From Candidatus Poseidoniales archaeon (GTDB lineage Archaea > Thermoplasmatota > Poseidoniia > Poseidoniales > Poseidoniaceae), in NCBI GenBank assembly GCA_009887135.1, contig QXYA01000101.1, forward strand, positions 1 to 50,964: a stretch of 50,964 nt of DNA. Reading direction: 5' to 3'. This document shows positions 20,093 through 29,427 of this stretch, in pieces. The notes under the pieces were generated by a model. That model saw only the letters and a program-made list of their open reading frames with translations. It searched no databases and was not told where the DNA came from. The stretch's first letter is position 1. Every line of letters starts with the position of its first letter. A program made the translations under genes and the position numbers.

Positions 20093-21835
20093 ATGAAAGG
20101 TCATATACTTGTTCGAAGTTGCTCGTACATGCATACTGGAACGGTTGATTTGCGACTACCAAGTCTCCGAAAAGATCCCTTTTCCCAAGGAGCTATCTCG
20201 GCAAAGGAGTCCAACCTTCTTGTTGGAAGGCACTCACACTTCGAAGAGATGGAGAAGAATATCCAATTCAAATCATCTCGAAGGATTCTTCTTGTAGGCG
20301 AATATGGGTCTGGGAAGACTTCATTCGTCAACTGTATTGGCGGTAAGACAAATTTGCACATCCATGTTGACCGAATTGATACAATGAATCCTGGTTTGGA
20401 GTTACTTCGAGATATTTATTCCCAAGTTGTTAATGCCACAGCGCCTAATGATCATAAAAAACTTGAACGAGAACTTGAAGCCTCTCTTCACAACAAAAGA
20501 AATTACTTGCCGTTAATATCAGTTGATGCTGATATGGCTAATATTGCTTCTTTAGAGGCTTGCTTACTGGCCTCAATGCCCTTTTTCGAACGTTTATCTG
20601 CATTGATTGTTGTAGCCGTCAATCCAAATCAAAAATCTCTTCTCTCTGAACAGATAAGAGAACGTTTCGAAGTAAGACTGATGCAGGAATTGGATGTAGA
20701 TTGTGTAAAAGCCCTTGTTGAACGCCGAATTGCGACGTGTTCAAACGAACCCTATCAGATGACTACAGAGGAAGCTGGAAAGGTATTGGCTGCGAGCCGA
20801 AACGGTCATCCAGGATCTATTATCAAAGTTCTACGAGCCGTAATTGATGGTCAGATGTTACCTGAATTACCAAGGAGTTCGATTGCAGAACAGACCGTCA
20901 TCGAACAAATTGCCCCCCCCACTCCTCAAGAAGTTGATGCGAGCCCTTTCAATCAGGAAGAGGAACTACTCGATGAACTTGAATCAGCGGGAATTCCTGA
21001 GCAAGAAGAAGAAACAGATGTCCAAGCTACCGATGAGTGGGAGGATGGGCCTGGTATGTCTGGTACCATGGGCTTTGATCTCAATCTCGAATCACTTGAA
21101 GAACCAATTATGGAGGAAACTAAGGAGAAGCCCATTGAGGATACATATGTGACTGAAGACAGTTTACAACCAGTTGGTATCTTTGGAGGACTTAGAGGTC
21201 GTTGGAAACAGACCAGCCAGTCGATAAACGAGGCAGAAGAACCGGAAGGCGAGTATAAACAACTCGATGGTGCTAATTCCTTATGGGTGAGCAAAGACTC
21301 ACTTACGTTACAGGACGATTCTGAAGAGGATGTTTTAGAGGTTGTAGACGATCAAGAACCTGAAGATCTCATACCGGATTCCTTTGAGTCCGACTACCAA
21401 CAGATGGTTGAAGAAAACACTCCTCTGCCAAACCAATCGATGTTGGAAACACTTACCGATTTACTCTCAAAACTTCTTTCTCCCTCAGGAGATAATACGG
21501 TTTCGAACAAGCTTGCTGAAAGCCTACAAACTCTTTCTCGCCCCAAAATAGGAACTAAAGCAGAACATCCTCTAAAAGTCCAAGTTCTGACATCACTCAC
21601 GAATGCAGAGACGATTGTTGTTTCAATCGCTCAACAACGAACGATATCTCCTTCCGACAAACAGTTGTTGGAGAAATTGAACATTAAACGAGCAAGACTG
21701 TCACAGATTTGTAATCGATTACACAAAGCAGGCATACTTGATGTAAGGATGGTTGGACGGTCGAGAATGTTTGGTCTAACCCGAACAGCACTTGCCCAAA
21801 TGATGGCATGGGGCCTCGTAGGAGGTGATGTGTGA
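20093..21835 (+). CDS. AAA+/Orc-like ATPase with acidic linker and C-terminal winged-helix (MarR-like) domain
   Basis: Walker A 'LLVGEYGSGKTS', Walker B-like 'LPLISVDAD', arginine-rich sensor region 'SEQIRERFEVRLMQEL', acidic ~200 aa linker, C-terminal HTH 'LLEKLNIKRARLSQICNRLHKAGILDVRMVGRSRMFGLT'; start may be ATG 20129. Confidence 0.82.
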   Translation: MKGHILVRSCSYMHTGTVDLRLPSLRKDPFSQGAISAKESNLLVGRHSHFEEMEKNIQFKSSRRILLVGEYGSGKTSFVNCIGGKTNLHIHVDRIDTMNPGLELLRDIYSQVVNATAPNDHKKLERELEASLHNKRNYLPLISVDADMANIASLEACLLASMPFFERLSALIVVAVNPNQKSLLSEQIRERFEVRLMQELDVDCVKALVERRIATCSNEPYQMTTEEAGKVLAASRNGHPGSIIKVLRAVIDGQMLPELPRSSIAEQTVIEQIAPPTPQEVDASPFNQEEELLDELESAGIPEQEEETDVQATDEWEDGPGMSGTMGFDLNLESLEEPIMEETKEKPIEDTYVTEDSLQPVGIFGGLRGRWKQTSQSINEAEEPEGEYKQLDGANSLWVSKDSLTLQDDSEEDVLEVVDDQEPEDLIPDSFESDYQQMVEENTPLPNQSMLETLTDLLSKLLSPSGDNTVSNKLAESLQTLSRPKIGTKAEHPLKVQVLTSLTNAETIVVSIAQQRTISPSDKQLLEKLNIKRARLSQICNRLHKAGILDVRMVGRSRMFGLTRTALAQMMAWGLVGGDV

Positions 21836-22872
21836 TGTCTTGGACAGTTTCATGGTCTTGGCAAGCCCCATCGCGGATTAGTGCAATAGCCGTAATAGAT
21901 GGTCAACTTGCAGTAGCCTATGGTTTGGATTTGATTCTCTTTAATGAGTCCAATGAGATCCAATGGAAGCAAACAATGCCGTTCAAGGTTCACGCTATTT
22001 GTAATGGTGAAGGGACAATTGGTATCCTAGCAGCACACGGTTTCTTTGTTCTGAAAACAGTTGATGGGACCATGCTCCACGAAGGTAGAAGCAGCCCAGG
22101 TGGCTTCTTGCACCTTCTTCATCGACCAGGAGGAGGATGGATTCTTTCTGGGAGAGATGGAAATCTCCACCTTTTCGATTCAAATGGTAAAGGAATTCGC
22201 AGAATTTCCTCTGGGATTGTTCGAAGACTTGTCGGATGGCTAGATCGGGAACATTTGCTATGGCAATCTTCTGAAGGAGTTATTTTATGTGGGCAAATCG
22301 CTAACCAAGACAAACGTAGAGTCATTGATACAACAGTTTGGAGTTGGTGCTCTTTGCTTATGGATGGCCGATTGCTTCTGTTATCTTCCGATGGTCAATT
22401 GTGGGAAGGAACCCCCCATCCATTTGGATGGGATTCCATGAATCGAGTTGAAACAGATTCTCTGGAACCTCTCATGGCTACAAGGGCAGGAGATGGATGG
22501 TGGGTGCTCGGAATTGAAGGGCATCTTGACCATTTAGCTACTGAAAACGAATTATCTCGAATAGGAGATGGTATGGAACTTGGCGATTTACTTCTACGAT
22601 TAGGCCGTAATTCGATGATTACTGCTCGTAGAGATGGTTTGACAAGACGTTGGGTTGATCCTGCTCTTGCAGAAGAAGAAAAGCGGCACAGGCATCAAGA
22701 AGCAGCAGATGCGAAACTTGCTCGTAGCTGGGAAGAACGACGAACATTGTTCCAGAGAGCACAAACTGCAGAGGATGAAGGTCGCCTTTCACGAGCGATC
22801 GAATTGTATGAAGCTCTTGGTAGAAAAGACGACGTAAAGCGTCTCTTAGGGCGACAAAAAGGTGGTGATTGA
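21835..22872 (+). CDS. Beta-propeller-like protein with helical C-terminus
   Basis: Repeated 'GxxxVLSGRDGNLHLFDSNGK / LLLLSSDGQLWE / WWVLGIEGHLDHL' blades, then 'LFQRAQTAEDEGRLSRAIELYEALGRKDDVKRLL' (TPR-like); translationally coupled to the AAA gene (TGATG). Confidence 0.75.
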   Translation: MSWTVSWSWQAPSRISAIAVIDGQLAVAYGLDLILFNESNEIQWKQTMPFKVHAICNGEGTIGILAAHGFFVLKTVDGTMLHEGRSSPGGFLHLLHRPGGGWILSGRDGNLHLFDSNGKGIRRISSGIVRRLVGWLDREHLLWQSSEGVILCGQIANQDKRRVIDTTVWSWCSLLMDGRLLLLSSDGQLWEGTPHPFGWDSMNRVETDSLEPLMATRAGDGWWVLGIEGHLDHLATENELSRIGDGMELGDLLLRLGRNSMITARRDGLTRRWVDPALAEEEKRHRHQEAADAKLARSWEERRTLFQRAQTAEDEGRLSRAIELYEALGRKDDVKRLLGRQKGGD

Positions 22873-23169
22873 ATGGATCCAGGGAAAACGTTGACCGAAG
22901 AGCGAGTTGAACATTATCTCTCAATTACTCGAAAAGCCCGTGAAAAAGCAACACCGCTCGTTCAAGAAGGAAGTCCAGAAGCGGACATGCTCAACACATT
23001 GTTATCTATGGCCGATGACTATTCTTCCGATGCTCAATATTTCTTGAAACAGGGCGATTTCATACGAGCCTTTGGAGCAATAAATTACGCCCATGCCTGG
23101 ATTGACGCTGGAGTTAAATTACGCCTACTAGATGGGCATGGTGATGACGTATTGTTTACGCTACCATAG
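22873..23169 (+). CDS. DUF357-family protein
   Basis: 'VEHYLSITRKAREKA...MLNTLLSMADDYSSDAQYFLKQGDFIRAFGAINYAHAWIDAGVKLRLL' matches the archaeal DUF357 pattern; directly abuts the propeller gene. Confidence 0.87.
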   Translation: MDPGKTLTEERVEHYLSITRKAREKATPLVQEGSPEADMLNTLLSMADDYSSDAQYFLKQGDFIRAFGAINYAHAWIDAGVKLRLLDGHGDDVLFTLP

Positions 23170-23575
23170 ATTCTGAACCTTGTTCATTGGAAATAGAATG
23201 TACGATATTTTTGACTGTATCGATCCCACAAAGGATATCTTTGGCGCGAACTTGTGCAATTTGTATAAATGGCATAAGAGATTGTTCTAATGTGTGTCTC
23301 AAACGATACATGTGAGCAGGTCTCCCGCGATTGCTCTGATTAATAGCACTATGAACAATAAGGTTCATTTCACGAAGTTCATTAATGGCGATACTTACAT
23401 CAGGTTGGCGTAAATGACACTTTGTTTGCAGATCTCTGGATGTCGATGCTCCATGATAATGGAGGCATGTAAGGACAGTGGCCGTATGTGCTTGTATTCC
23501 GAGTTCAATTAGTTGTTTACAAAGAGAGTTATGTAGGATTTTAGAAGGTCTATTGACAGTTGTAGGTTCATCCAT
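23156..23575 (-). CDS. Winged-helix transcriptional regulator (TrmB/MarR-like)
   Basis: 'LGIQAHTATVLTCLHYHGASTSRDLQTKCHLRQPDVSIAINELREMNLIVHSAINQSNRGRPAHMYRL'. Confidence 0.8.
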   Translation of the reverse strand: MDEPTTVNRPSKILHNSLCKQLIELGIQAHTATVLTCLHYHGASTSRDLQTKCHLRQPDVSIAINELREMNLIVHSAINQSNRGRPAHMYRLRHTLEQSLMPFIQIAQVRAKDILCGIDTVKNIVHSISNEQGSESMVA

Positions 23576-23692
23576 ATATACCCCATTTAGTTACCTTATT
23601 TTAACTTCTCACCTACTTGTATCCAAAAACCGCTAGGTATAATGGAAAGACCTATTATTAAAGGCTAAAGTCTCCAATGACGTTTCTGTCTT

Positions 23693-24067
23693 CTATAGAG
23701 AGGATACTAGACGCAGGGTTTTTCGATTCATAACTTCAATCACATCAACACTTGATTCGAAGCATCTTCGCTTCAGGTTTGCATCAACGGTAAGGAGAGG
23801 GATTTCATTTATTCTTGCATGTTCTAGGAGTAAATCATCTGTATGACCAGATTTCTCCTCAACGATTGTTGATCGTTGAAGGAGGAGTTCAAGCATGATG
23901 GTATTTCTGAGGTTTCTTTTTTCTTGAATGAGTGTAAGTTCTTCCAATACTGAAGGCAGGAGAATGAAATGTGGAGGCCCAATAAGTGAAGACAATGCGC
24001 TGTCAATATTGAGTCCAGCATCGATAAGTGCAACCCAGCCACAAGCATCAATGAGCACATCGCCCAT
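23693..24067 (-). CDS. PIN-domain protein (Fcf1/UTP24-like)
   Basis: 'VLIDACGWVALIDAG...PSVLEEL...TDDLLLEHARINEIPLLTVDANLKRR'; next to aIF2-gamma. Confidence 0.83.
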   Translation of the reverse strand: MGDVLIDACGWVALIDAGLNIDSALSSLIGPPHFILLPSVLEELTLIQEKRNLRNTIMLELLLQRSTIVEEKSGHTDDLLLEHARINEIPLLTVDANLKRRCFESSVDVIEVMNRKTLRLVSSL

Positions 24068-24076
24068 GACATCATC

Positions 24077-25315
24077 TCACTGGATGGTCCCGTGACCAAT
24101 TAATCTCCATCGTGCGCCAACTCTTCTTGAGAGTGAAACACGTTGACCTTCATCAGCGCAGATTGGAAGTCGTAGATGGAGTGTGGCTTTTCCTTTCTCA
24201 GCACCCTTCACTACACCTACTGATGTTGAAGTTGCTACGTTTACCATCAACATCTCATTGTTTCGAAGAGGATAAATTTTGTCAGCTCCTTCTCCATCAC
24301 CTGAAACCATCGTATCCATTAGTTCCACTGAGATAGAACACTCAGTTCGAATTGTCGGTAACTCGCCCTTCTTGGCTAGAACCTGTCCAGAGAGGTTATC
24401 CGCAGTTGTAATTGACGGGTCGAGAAGAGTTCCAAGGCCACACAATCCACCTGCCATCATGACGTCACGTTTCCCGCCTCCGCCTTGCATGCTCGTGATG
24501 GTGGTTTCAATGGGCTCCCATCGTGTTTTGTTTCCTTGTTCGATTTTTCGTCCTGGTCCGATGATGATTTCGTCACCTTCTCTGAACGCCCCCTCGACAA
24601 TTGATCCTCCGATGACGCCCCCTGTCAGTTTTGCAGGGCGTGTGCCTGGTCGATTTACGTCAAATGAGCGAGCGATATGCATGACTGCTCTTTCGTCTTC
24701 TTGACGGTTTGGAGTTGGAATTGTTTGTTCGATTGCTTCGATCAGGATATCGAGGTTTACATCATGGTGAGCAGATACTGGGATTACAGGAGCATTTTGA
24801 GCAATTGTTCCCTCTAGGAATTCCTTGATTTCATTGTAGGATTCCATTGCTCTTTCTTTGGTGACAAGATCAATTTTGTTTTGAACAATAACGATGTTCT
24901 TGATTCCTGCAATTTCCAGTGCCATAAGGTGCTCTCGTGTTTGTGGTTGAGGGCATGTTTCATTCGCAGCAACCATCAACATAGCGCCATCCATAATGGA
25001 CGCTCCAGTGATCATGATTGCCATCAAAGTCTCGTGACCGGGTGCATCGACGAAGGATACAACCCGTTGTAGTTCAGAATCAATGTCTTTCCCACCCTCT
25101 GGGCGGCGGCCTGTGGCATAGTATTGCCCAGAGTCGGTTTTGTAGAATGCAGTATCGGCATATCCCAACTTGATCGAGATACCTCTACGTCGTTCTTCAG
25201 AATGAGTATCGGTCCAAACTCCAGAAAGAGCTTGTGTAAGAGTTGTTTTCCCGTGATCAACATGTCCAACAAGGCCAATATTGACTTCAGGTTGGGACGG
25301 AAGCGTTCTTGCCAT
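24077..25315 (-). CDS. eif2g: Translation initiation factor aIF2 subunit gamma
   Basis: 'VNIGLVGHVDHGKTTLTQALSGVWTDTHSEERRRGISIKLGYAD', 'SFVDAPGHETLMAIMITGASIMDGAMLMVAANE'. Confidence 0.98.
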   Translation of the reverse strand: MARTLPSQPEVNIGLVGHVDHGKTTLTQALSGVWTDTHSEERRRGISIKLGYADTAFYKTDSGQYYATGRRPEGGKDIDSELQRVVSFVDAPGHETLMAIMITGASIMDGAMLMVAANETCPQPQTREHLMALEIAGIKNIVIVQNKIDLVTKERAMESYNEIKEFLEGTIAQNAPVIPVSAHHDVNLDILIEAIEQTIPTPNRQEDERAVMHIARSFDVNRPGTRPAKLTGGVIGGSIVEGAFREGDEIIIGPGRKIEQGNKTRWEPIETTITSMQGGGGKRDVMMAGGLCGLGTLLDPSITTADNLSGQVLAKKGELPTIRTECSISVELMDTMVSGDGEGADKIYPLRNNEMLMVNVATSTSVGVVKGAEKGKATLHLRLPICADEGQRVSLSRRVGARWRLIGHGTIQ

Positions 25316-25355
25316 GCTTCCATTCCTCCTTATTCAACGACGACCCTCTCGGGTT

Positions 25356-25877
25356 TCACTCCGCAGGTGCTGCACCTTCGCCTGCACCGAGCAATGTGTC
25401 AAGTCCGATGTTTCCTGCATCGACAACTTTCAGATTGATTTGACGTGTGTCTTGAGTGATTGTGTTTCCACGGAATACTCTACGCATTCGCATACCTTCT
25501 GGCTTGTATCGGAAACGCTTCTTTTCACCTTTCTTGGTCTTTGAGACCAAGTAATGTCCTTTGAAACCAGTTGAAGCAGTAACAAGAATTGCTTGTCGGG
25601 AACCTCCTTCGAGGTCACGACGCATTGGAGTGCCAGTTTTGTCTGAGCCTCCAGTGATTTCGAGTTTGTAGCCAGTAAGGAGTGATTCCCCTTCGCCGAC
25701 GAAGACACCTTCGATAACATCGCCGATCTTCTTTCCGAGTAATTGAGCATGGTTTGTACCTGAAATAACCGTCTTGTATGACGGGGAGTACGTCTTTTCC
25801 TTACCACCGTTTGTGGTTCGAGTCAACTTGGTTGTGGTGTCGTTGACCACTGCAACAAATGAGTTTCCTTCAGCCAT
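25356..25877 (-). CDS. rps6e: 30S ribosomal protein S6e
   Basis: 'LLGKKIGDVIEGVFVGEGESLLTGYKLEITGGSDKTGTPMRRDLEGG'; start at MAEGNSF. Confidence 0.95.
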   Translation of the reverse strand: MAEGNSFVAVVNDTTTKLTRTTNGGKEKTYSPSYKTVISGTNHAQLLGKKIGDVIEGVFVGEGESLLTGYKLEITGGSDKTGTPMRRDLEGGSRQAILVTASTGFKGHYLVSKTKKGEKKRFRYKPEGMRMRRVFRGNTITQDTRQINLKVVDAGNIGLDTLLGAGEGAAPAE

Positions 25878-25944
25878 AAAGCATTCCTCTAGCAACTTAG
25901 CGACAAACGACCCCTATTTAGCCTCACCGCATTGGATTCGTTCA

Positions 25945-27129
25945 TCATCCGTTCAGTTTTTTGACAACACGGCCTTCAATTCTGGCAGCAACATCCATTG
26001 GAAGGGCATGCGGCATCGAGATATGGGTCGTTCTTCCACGACCATCACCAACAGTATCTACGCGAGTGTCAATAATGCTCAACCCCTCAATTATTTTGAG
26101 ATATTTCCAAACTGTTGTGTGGCTTCTAGGCTTTACTTCGTATTCTTCACAAACGACCGTGTACATCGATTCTACATCTTTACTTGTCATGAATTCAGTT
26201 TTGCGTAGGCGTCGGCAAATACCCAAAAGAACCAGCATCGGATGGCCTGTTAACTCATCAAGAACATCTTCAGGCATGACCTGAGGTATGGCTTTAGCCC
26301 GTGTTTGAACATGTTCTGGCTCGAGCATGGATTTCCCGTCAGACTCCGCATGTTCGACAGCACCATTGAGTAATTCGATGACTTGACGCGCATCGCCAGA
26401 AGGTGCTGCAGAAGTGGCAATAAGTTTGAGAATTTCTTCAGTCCATGATTGTGGGTTCAGTGCAGCTTCTGCTCGCTGACGAGTAATCGCTAGTAAACCG
26501 TCGTAATCATATGATGGAATCGGCAAATGGTTCGTGTGTCCAAAGCGAGAGATGACTGCATTTTCGAGTACATCAAGAACCTGCTCTTGACTGATTAGAA
26601 TAAGAGAAATCGTCCCACTACCTTCCTGATCTTCATCAATACGAAGGAGTTGGTAAATCAGATCGTTTCCAGATTTTCGCAGCAGGTGATCAACCTCATC
26701 GAGTACAATAATCAGATGTCGTTCATTTGAGCGTAGTAGGCGTCGAAGGCTGTTGAGCAACTCGCCCATTGAAAGTCCTCTATCCGGATGCCCTGCATCC
26801 AATGTCTGAACAATACGTTGTGCGACTCGGACATTTGTTGTTGCATTCCTACAATTGATGTGGACGCTTCTAATCTGACGTTTATTTCTTAGATGATGTT
26901 CAATATCACGACAAAAAGTCCTAGCAAGTAATGTCTTACCACTTCCGACTGGTCCCGTGATGACAACGTTAGCACTACTGTTTGGATGGGATATCGAATG
27001 AAACTTTGCAGCGAGGTTACTTTGAATCTCTCCGCGCCCGACCATCGCTTCTGGCATGAAATCAAAATCCAACGGACCAGGGTCTAGAAGGATAAGACCA
27101 GAACCAATTCGATCAAGGTAGTCGCTCAT
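25945..27129 (-). CDS. cdc6: Orc1/Cdc6 replication initiator
   Basis: 'VVITGPVGSGKTLLARTFCRDIE', 'LIIVLDEVDHLL', C-terminal winged helix. Confidence 0.93.
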   Translation of the reverse strand: MSDYLDRIGSGLILLDPGPLDFDFMPEAMVGRGEIQSNLAAKFHSISHPNSSANVVITGPVGSGKTLLARTFCRDIEHHLRNKRQIRSVHINCRNATTNVRVAQRIVQTLDAGHPDRGLSMGELLNSLRRLLRSNERHLIIVLDEVDHLLRKSGNDLIYQLLRIDEDQEGSGTISLILISQEQVLDVLENAVISRFGHTNHLPIPSYDYDGLLAITRQRAEAALNPQSWTEEILKLIATSAAPSGDARQVIELLNGAVEHAESDGKSMLEPEHVQTRAKAIPQVMPEDVLDELTGHPMLVLLGICRRLRKTEFMTSKDVESMYTVVCEEYEVKPRSHTTVWKYLKIIEGLSIIDTRVDTVGDGRGRTTHISMPHALPMDVAARIEGRVVKKLNG

Positions 27130-27196
27130 GCTGATTGGCTCTTGTCGCCAACCGTTCTTGAACACTCGTACTCAATCAAGAATGAAAAGTAGAGTC

Positions 27197-28306
27197 TCAG
27201 GGTATCTCATCAAATTGATATCCCATTTCCCACTTCTTTTCGCCAAGTGCTACTTCAAGTTCGTAAGGAGTAATCAGCGGTTTAGCATACCTGACCGCAT
27301 CATCAATAGCGATACGTGGACAAGCAGTGTTCACAAAGGCATCTACTGGATAGAAGTCAATGAGCTCTGGTCCAACGTGTTCGAGAGCGAGAAGATATCC
27401 CTTCTTTCCATGCTTTTCAAGGAGTCTTTTCATTCGAAGAGCGAGTGTTCGACGCATTTGTCCAGGCTTCTCTCCAATCAGGATTCCAAATCGATTTGCG
27501 TCCATGCACGACATAATCAGTCCAGATCGCTGTCGTAGAATGCGCTCGATACGTTCAAAGGACATTTCAATTGCATCGCCTGAGTAAGGATCGAGCATAG
27601 CAAGTGGTTTTCCAGTATGCAAGACAAGGCCAATCGGATGGAAATCTCCACTTCCGAGGAAGAGGTAATGCCCAATCGTATCATCGTCACCGGAATAATT
27701 GCAACCAAGAACTTGACCGGGGAATGTTAAACGAGCCCCACCCATCGGTATTGTGACATCATATCCTGCTTTTTCGAGACGGTCATGGAAATCAGGTAGG
27801 AGGTGAAGATGTTGGATACTCCCCACAAGCCCTAATTTGGTGTCTTTAAGCGGAGTCATTCTTCCCACAGCATCCATAAATCGATCTTTTGCTTCTTCTT
27901 CAGAAAGGTCAGTCTCGACATCTTGATTCTCCATACGTCCCTTGGCGATTGCAAGATGCTTGTTCAACATTGGAATGACAGGAGCCAAGTCTGGATCTCC
28001 ATCATATGTGACGTCAATAAATTGAGTTGGCATACCCGATTCGATATTCATCTGAGAGTGGCCCATGTGGGCGACTAATTCCACGCCCATCATCTGCATT
28101 TTATCGTGAACAAGATCACAGGCCCCGTAACAAGGATCTGCAGCCAAAACAACTTTTGCACTTGAAGCAGTTTCAATTTCGTCCATCATTTCTAATGCCT
28201 GCATTTTCAACCCTTCAGGAACTTGTAAGGCCACAAGGCGATGATCATTTTCCTGAATACGTCCAATTAGTTCGTCAAGTTTGAAATCGTGTCTGTCTAA
28301 GTCCAT
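27197..28306 (-). CDS. dph2: Diphthamide biosynthesis enzyme Dph2
   Basis: 'LVALQVPEGLKMQALEMMDEIE', 'ADPCYGACDL', 'GCNYSG', 'NTACPRIAIDD'. Confidence 0.94.
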   Translation of the reverse strand: MDLDRHDFKLDELIGRIQENDHRLVALQVPEGLKMQALEMMDEIETASSAKVVLAADPCYGACDLVHDKMQMMGVELVAHMGHSQMNIESGMPTQFIDVTYDGDPDLAPVIPMLNKHLAIAKGRMENQDVETDLSEEEAKDRFMDAVGRMTPLKDTKLGLVGSIQHLHLLPDFHDRLEKAGYDVTIPMGGARLTFPGQVLGCNYSGDDDTIGHYLFLGSGDFHPIGLVLHTGKPLAMLDPYSGDAIEMSFERIERILRQRSGLIMSCMDANRFGILIGEKPGQMRRTLALRMKRLLEKHGKKGYLLALEHVGPELIDFYPVDAFVNTACPRIAIDDAVRYAKPLITPYELEVALGEKKWEMGYQFDEIP

Positions 28307-28887
28307 TATACCACCTCATCAAGAAGAACTATCTCTGCGCCGTCCATTGTTAATCGAACAATAGAAGATATATCGATAGTTGGATATTTCTTTTTGAGCA
28401 TCTCAAGGCCAGGACCTTTTTCGACAACAGCCACAATAGTCGTGACGCTTGCTCCGGCCCTTTGGACACCCTTGATGACTGCATCAAGTGTCCCTCCAGT
28501 CGAAAGTACATCATCGACAATAGCAATTGATTCTCCTGGTTTGATATCGTTGAGATACATACTTCCTTTGGAATAGCCAGTATTTTGATCGATGACAATT
28601 TCACCATCAAGACCATACGAACGCTTCCGAGCAACAACTTGTGGTAATCCAGTTCGCAAAGACAGAGAAGATGTGAGCGGTAAGCCCATGGCCTCTATAC
28701 CAAGCAGCAAGTCAATTTTACTCCAATCCACTGAGTCGAATACAAGGTCAACTACTGCTTGAAATACATCTGCTTCGAGTCGGGGCACCCCATCTGTAAG
28801 TGGATGGATAAAGTAAGGATAGTCTCCTTTCCAAACAACAGGGGCCTCTTTGAGTGAGGCTGTAAGTCGTTGAATAGCATCGAACAT
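28306..28887 (-). CDS. apt: Adenine/hypoxanthine phosphoribosyltransferase-like protein
   Basis: PRPP loop 'SIAIVDDVLSTGGTLDAVI'; 'LLLGIEAMGLPLTSSLSLRTGLPQVVARKR'. Confidence 0.88.
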   Translation of the reverse strand: MFDAIQRLTASLKEAPVVWKGDYPYFIHPLTDGVPRLEADVFQAVVDLVFDSVDWSKIDLLLGIEAMGLPLTSSLSLRTGLPQVVARKRSYGLDGEIVIDQNTGYSKGSMYLNDIKPGESIAIVDDVLSTGGTLDAVIKGVQRAGASVTTIVAVVEKGPGLEMLKKKYPTIDISSIVRLTMDGAEIVLLDEVV

Positions 28888-28903
28888 GATTCCACGTCTT
28901 TGC

Positions 28904-29308
28904 TCAAATCTCAGAGAGGTACTCTACGTACTCATCTGGTTCGAGTAGGTTTTCCATGTCCAATTGGAATGGTTGGAGGACAAGAATCCACCCTAGGTCA
29001 TATGCGGATTCGTTGACGAGATCCGGATTGATTTCAACCTCTCCGTTTACTTCAGTGATTGTTCCTGAGAATGGGGCGCTAAAGGCTATTTTCTCTTCAC
29101 CAGTCCATAATGAGAACATGTCTTGTCCTTCATCAACAACGGTTTCAGCTTGTGGGAGTATCACTCGAAGCACTTCGCCAATTTCTACGCCGAGAAACTC
29201 GCTAATACCGACCATGATCTTCTCATCATCTTTTTCTTGGTACCATAAATGGTCAATCGAATATTTACGATTGTGGGCTATGTTAAATTCAACGACTTCT
29301 TCATCCAA
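28904..29308 (-). CDS. Glycine cleavage H protein-like protein
   Basis: 'HLWYQEKDDEKIMVGISEFLGVEIGEVLRVILPQ...FSAPFSGTITEVNGEVEINPDLVNESAYDLGWILVLQP'. Confidence 0.85.
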   Translation of the reverse strand: MDEEVVEFNIAHNRKYSIDHLWYQEKDDEKIMVGISEFLGVEIGEVLRVILPQAETVVDEGQDMFSLWTGEEKIAFSAPFSGTITEVNGEVEINPDLVNESAYDLGWILVLQPFQLDMENLLEPDEYVEYLSEI

Positions 29309-29427
29309 GTCACGTCACCTACTCGCGGCTCTTCCAACTCCTATTTGAACCATCGCTATTTCTGATGTGACATGGTGATTACACATTCATTAAGTGAGAT
29401 GCGCCCTTGCATTGGATTGGTGAGAGT

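Noticed and set aside
27130-27196. Possible replication origin next to cdc6
   Set aside because: Only ~67 bp between cdc6 and dph2, co-directional, no visible ORB-like repeats or AT-rich unwinding element.
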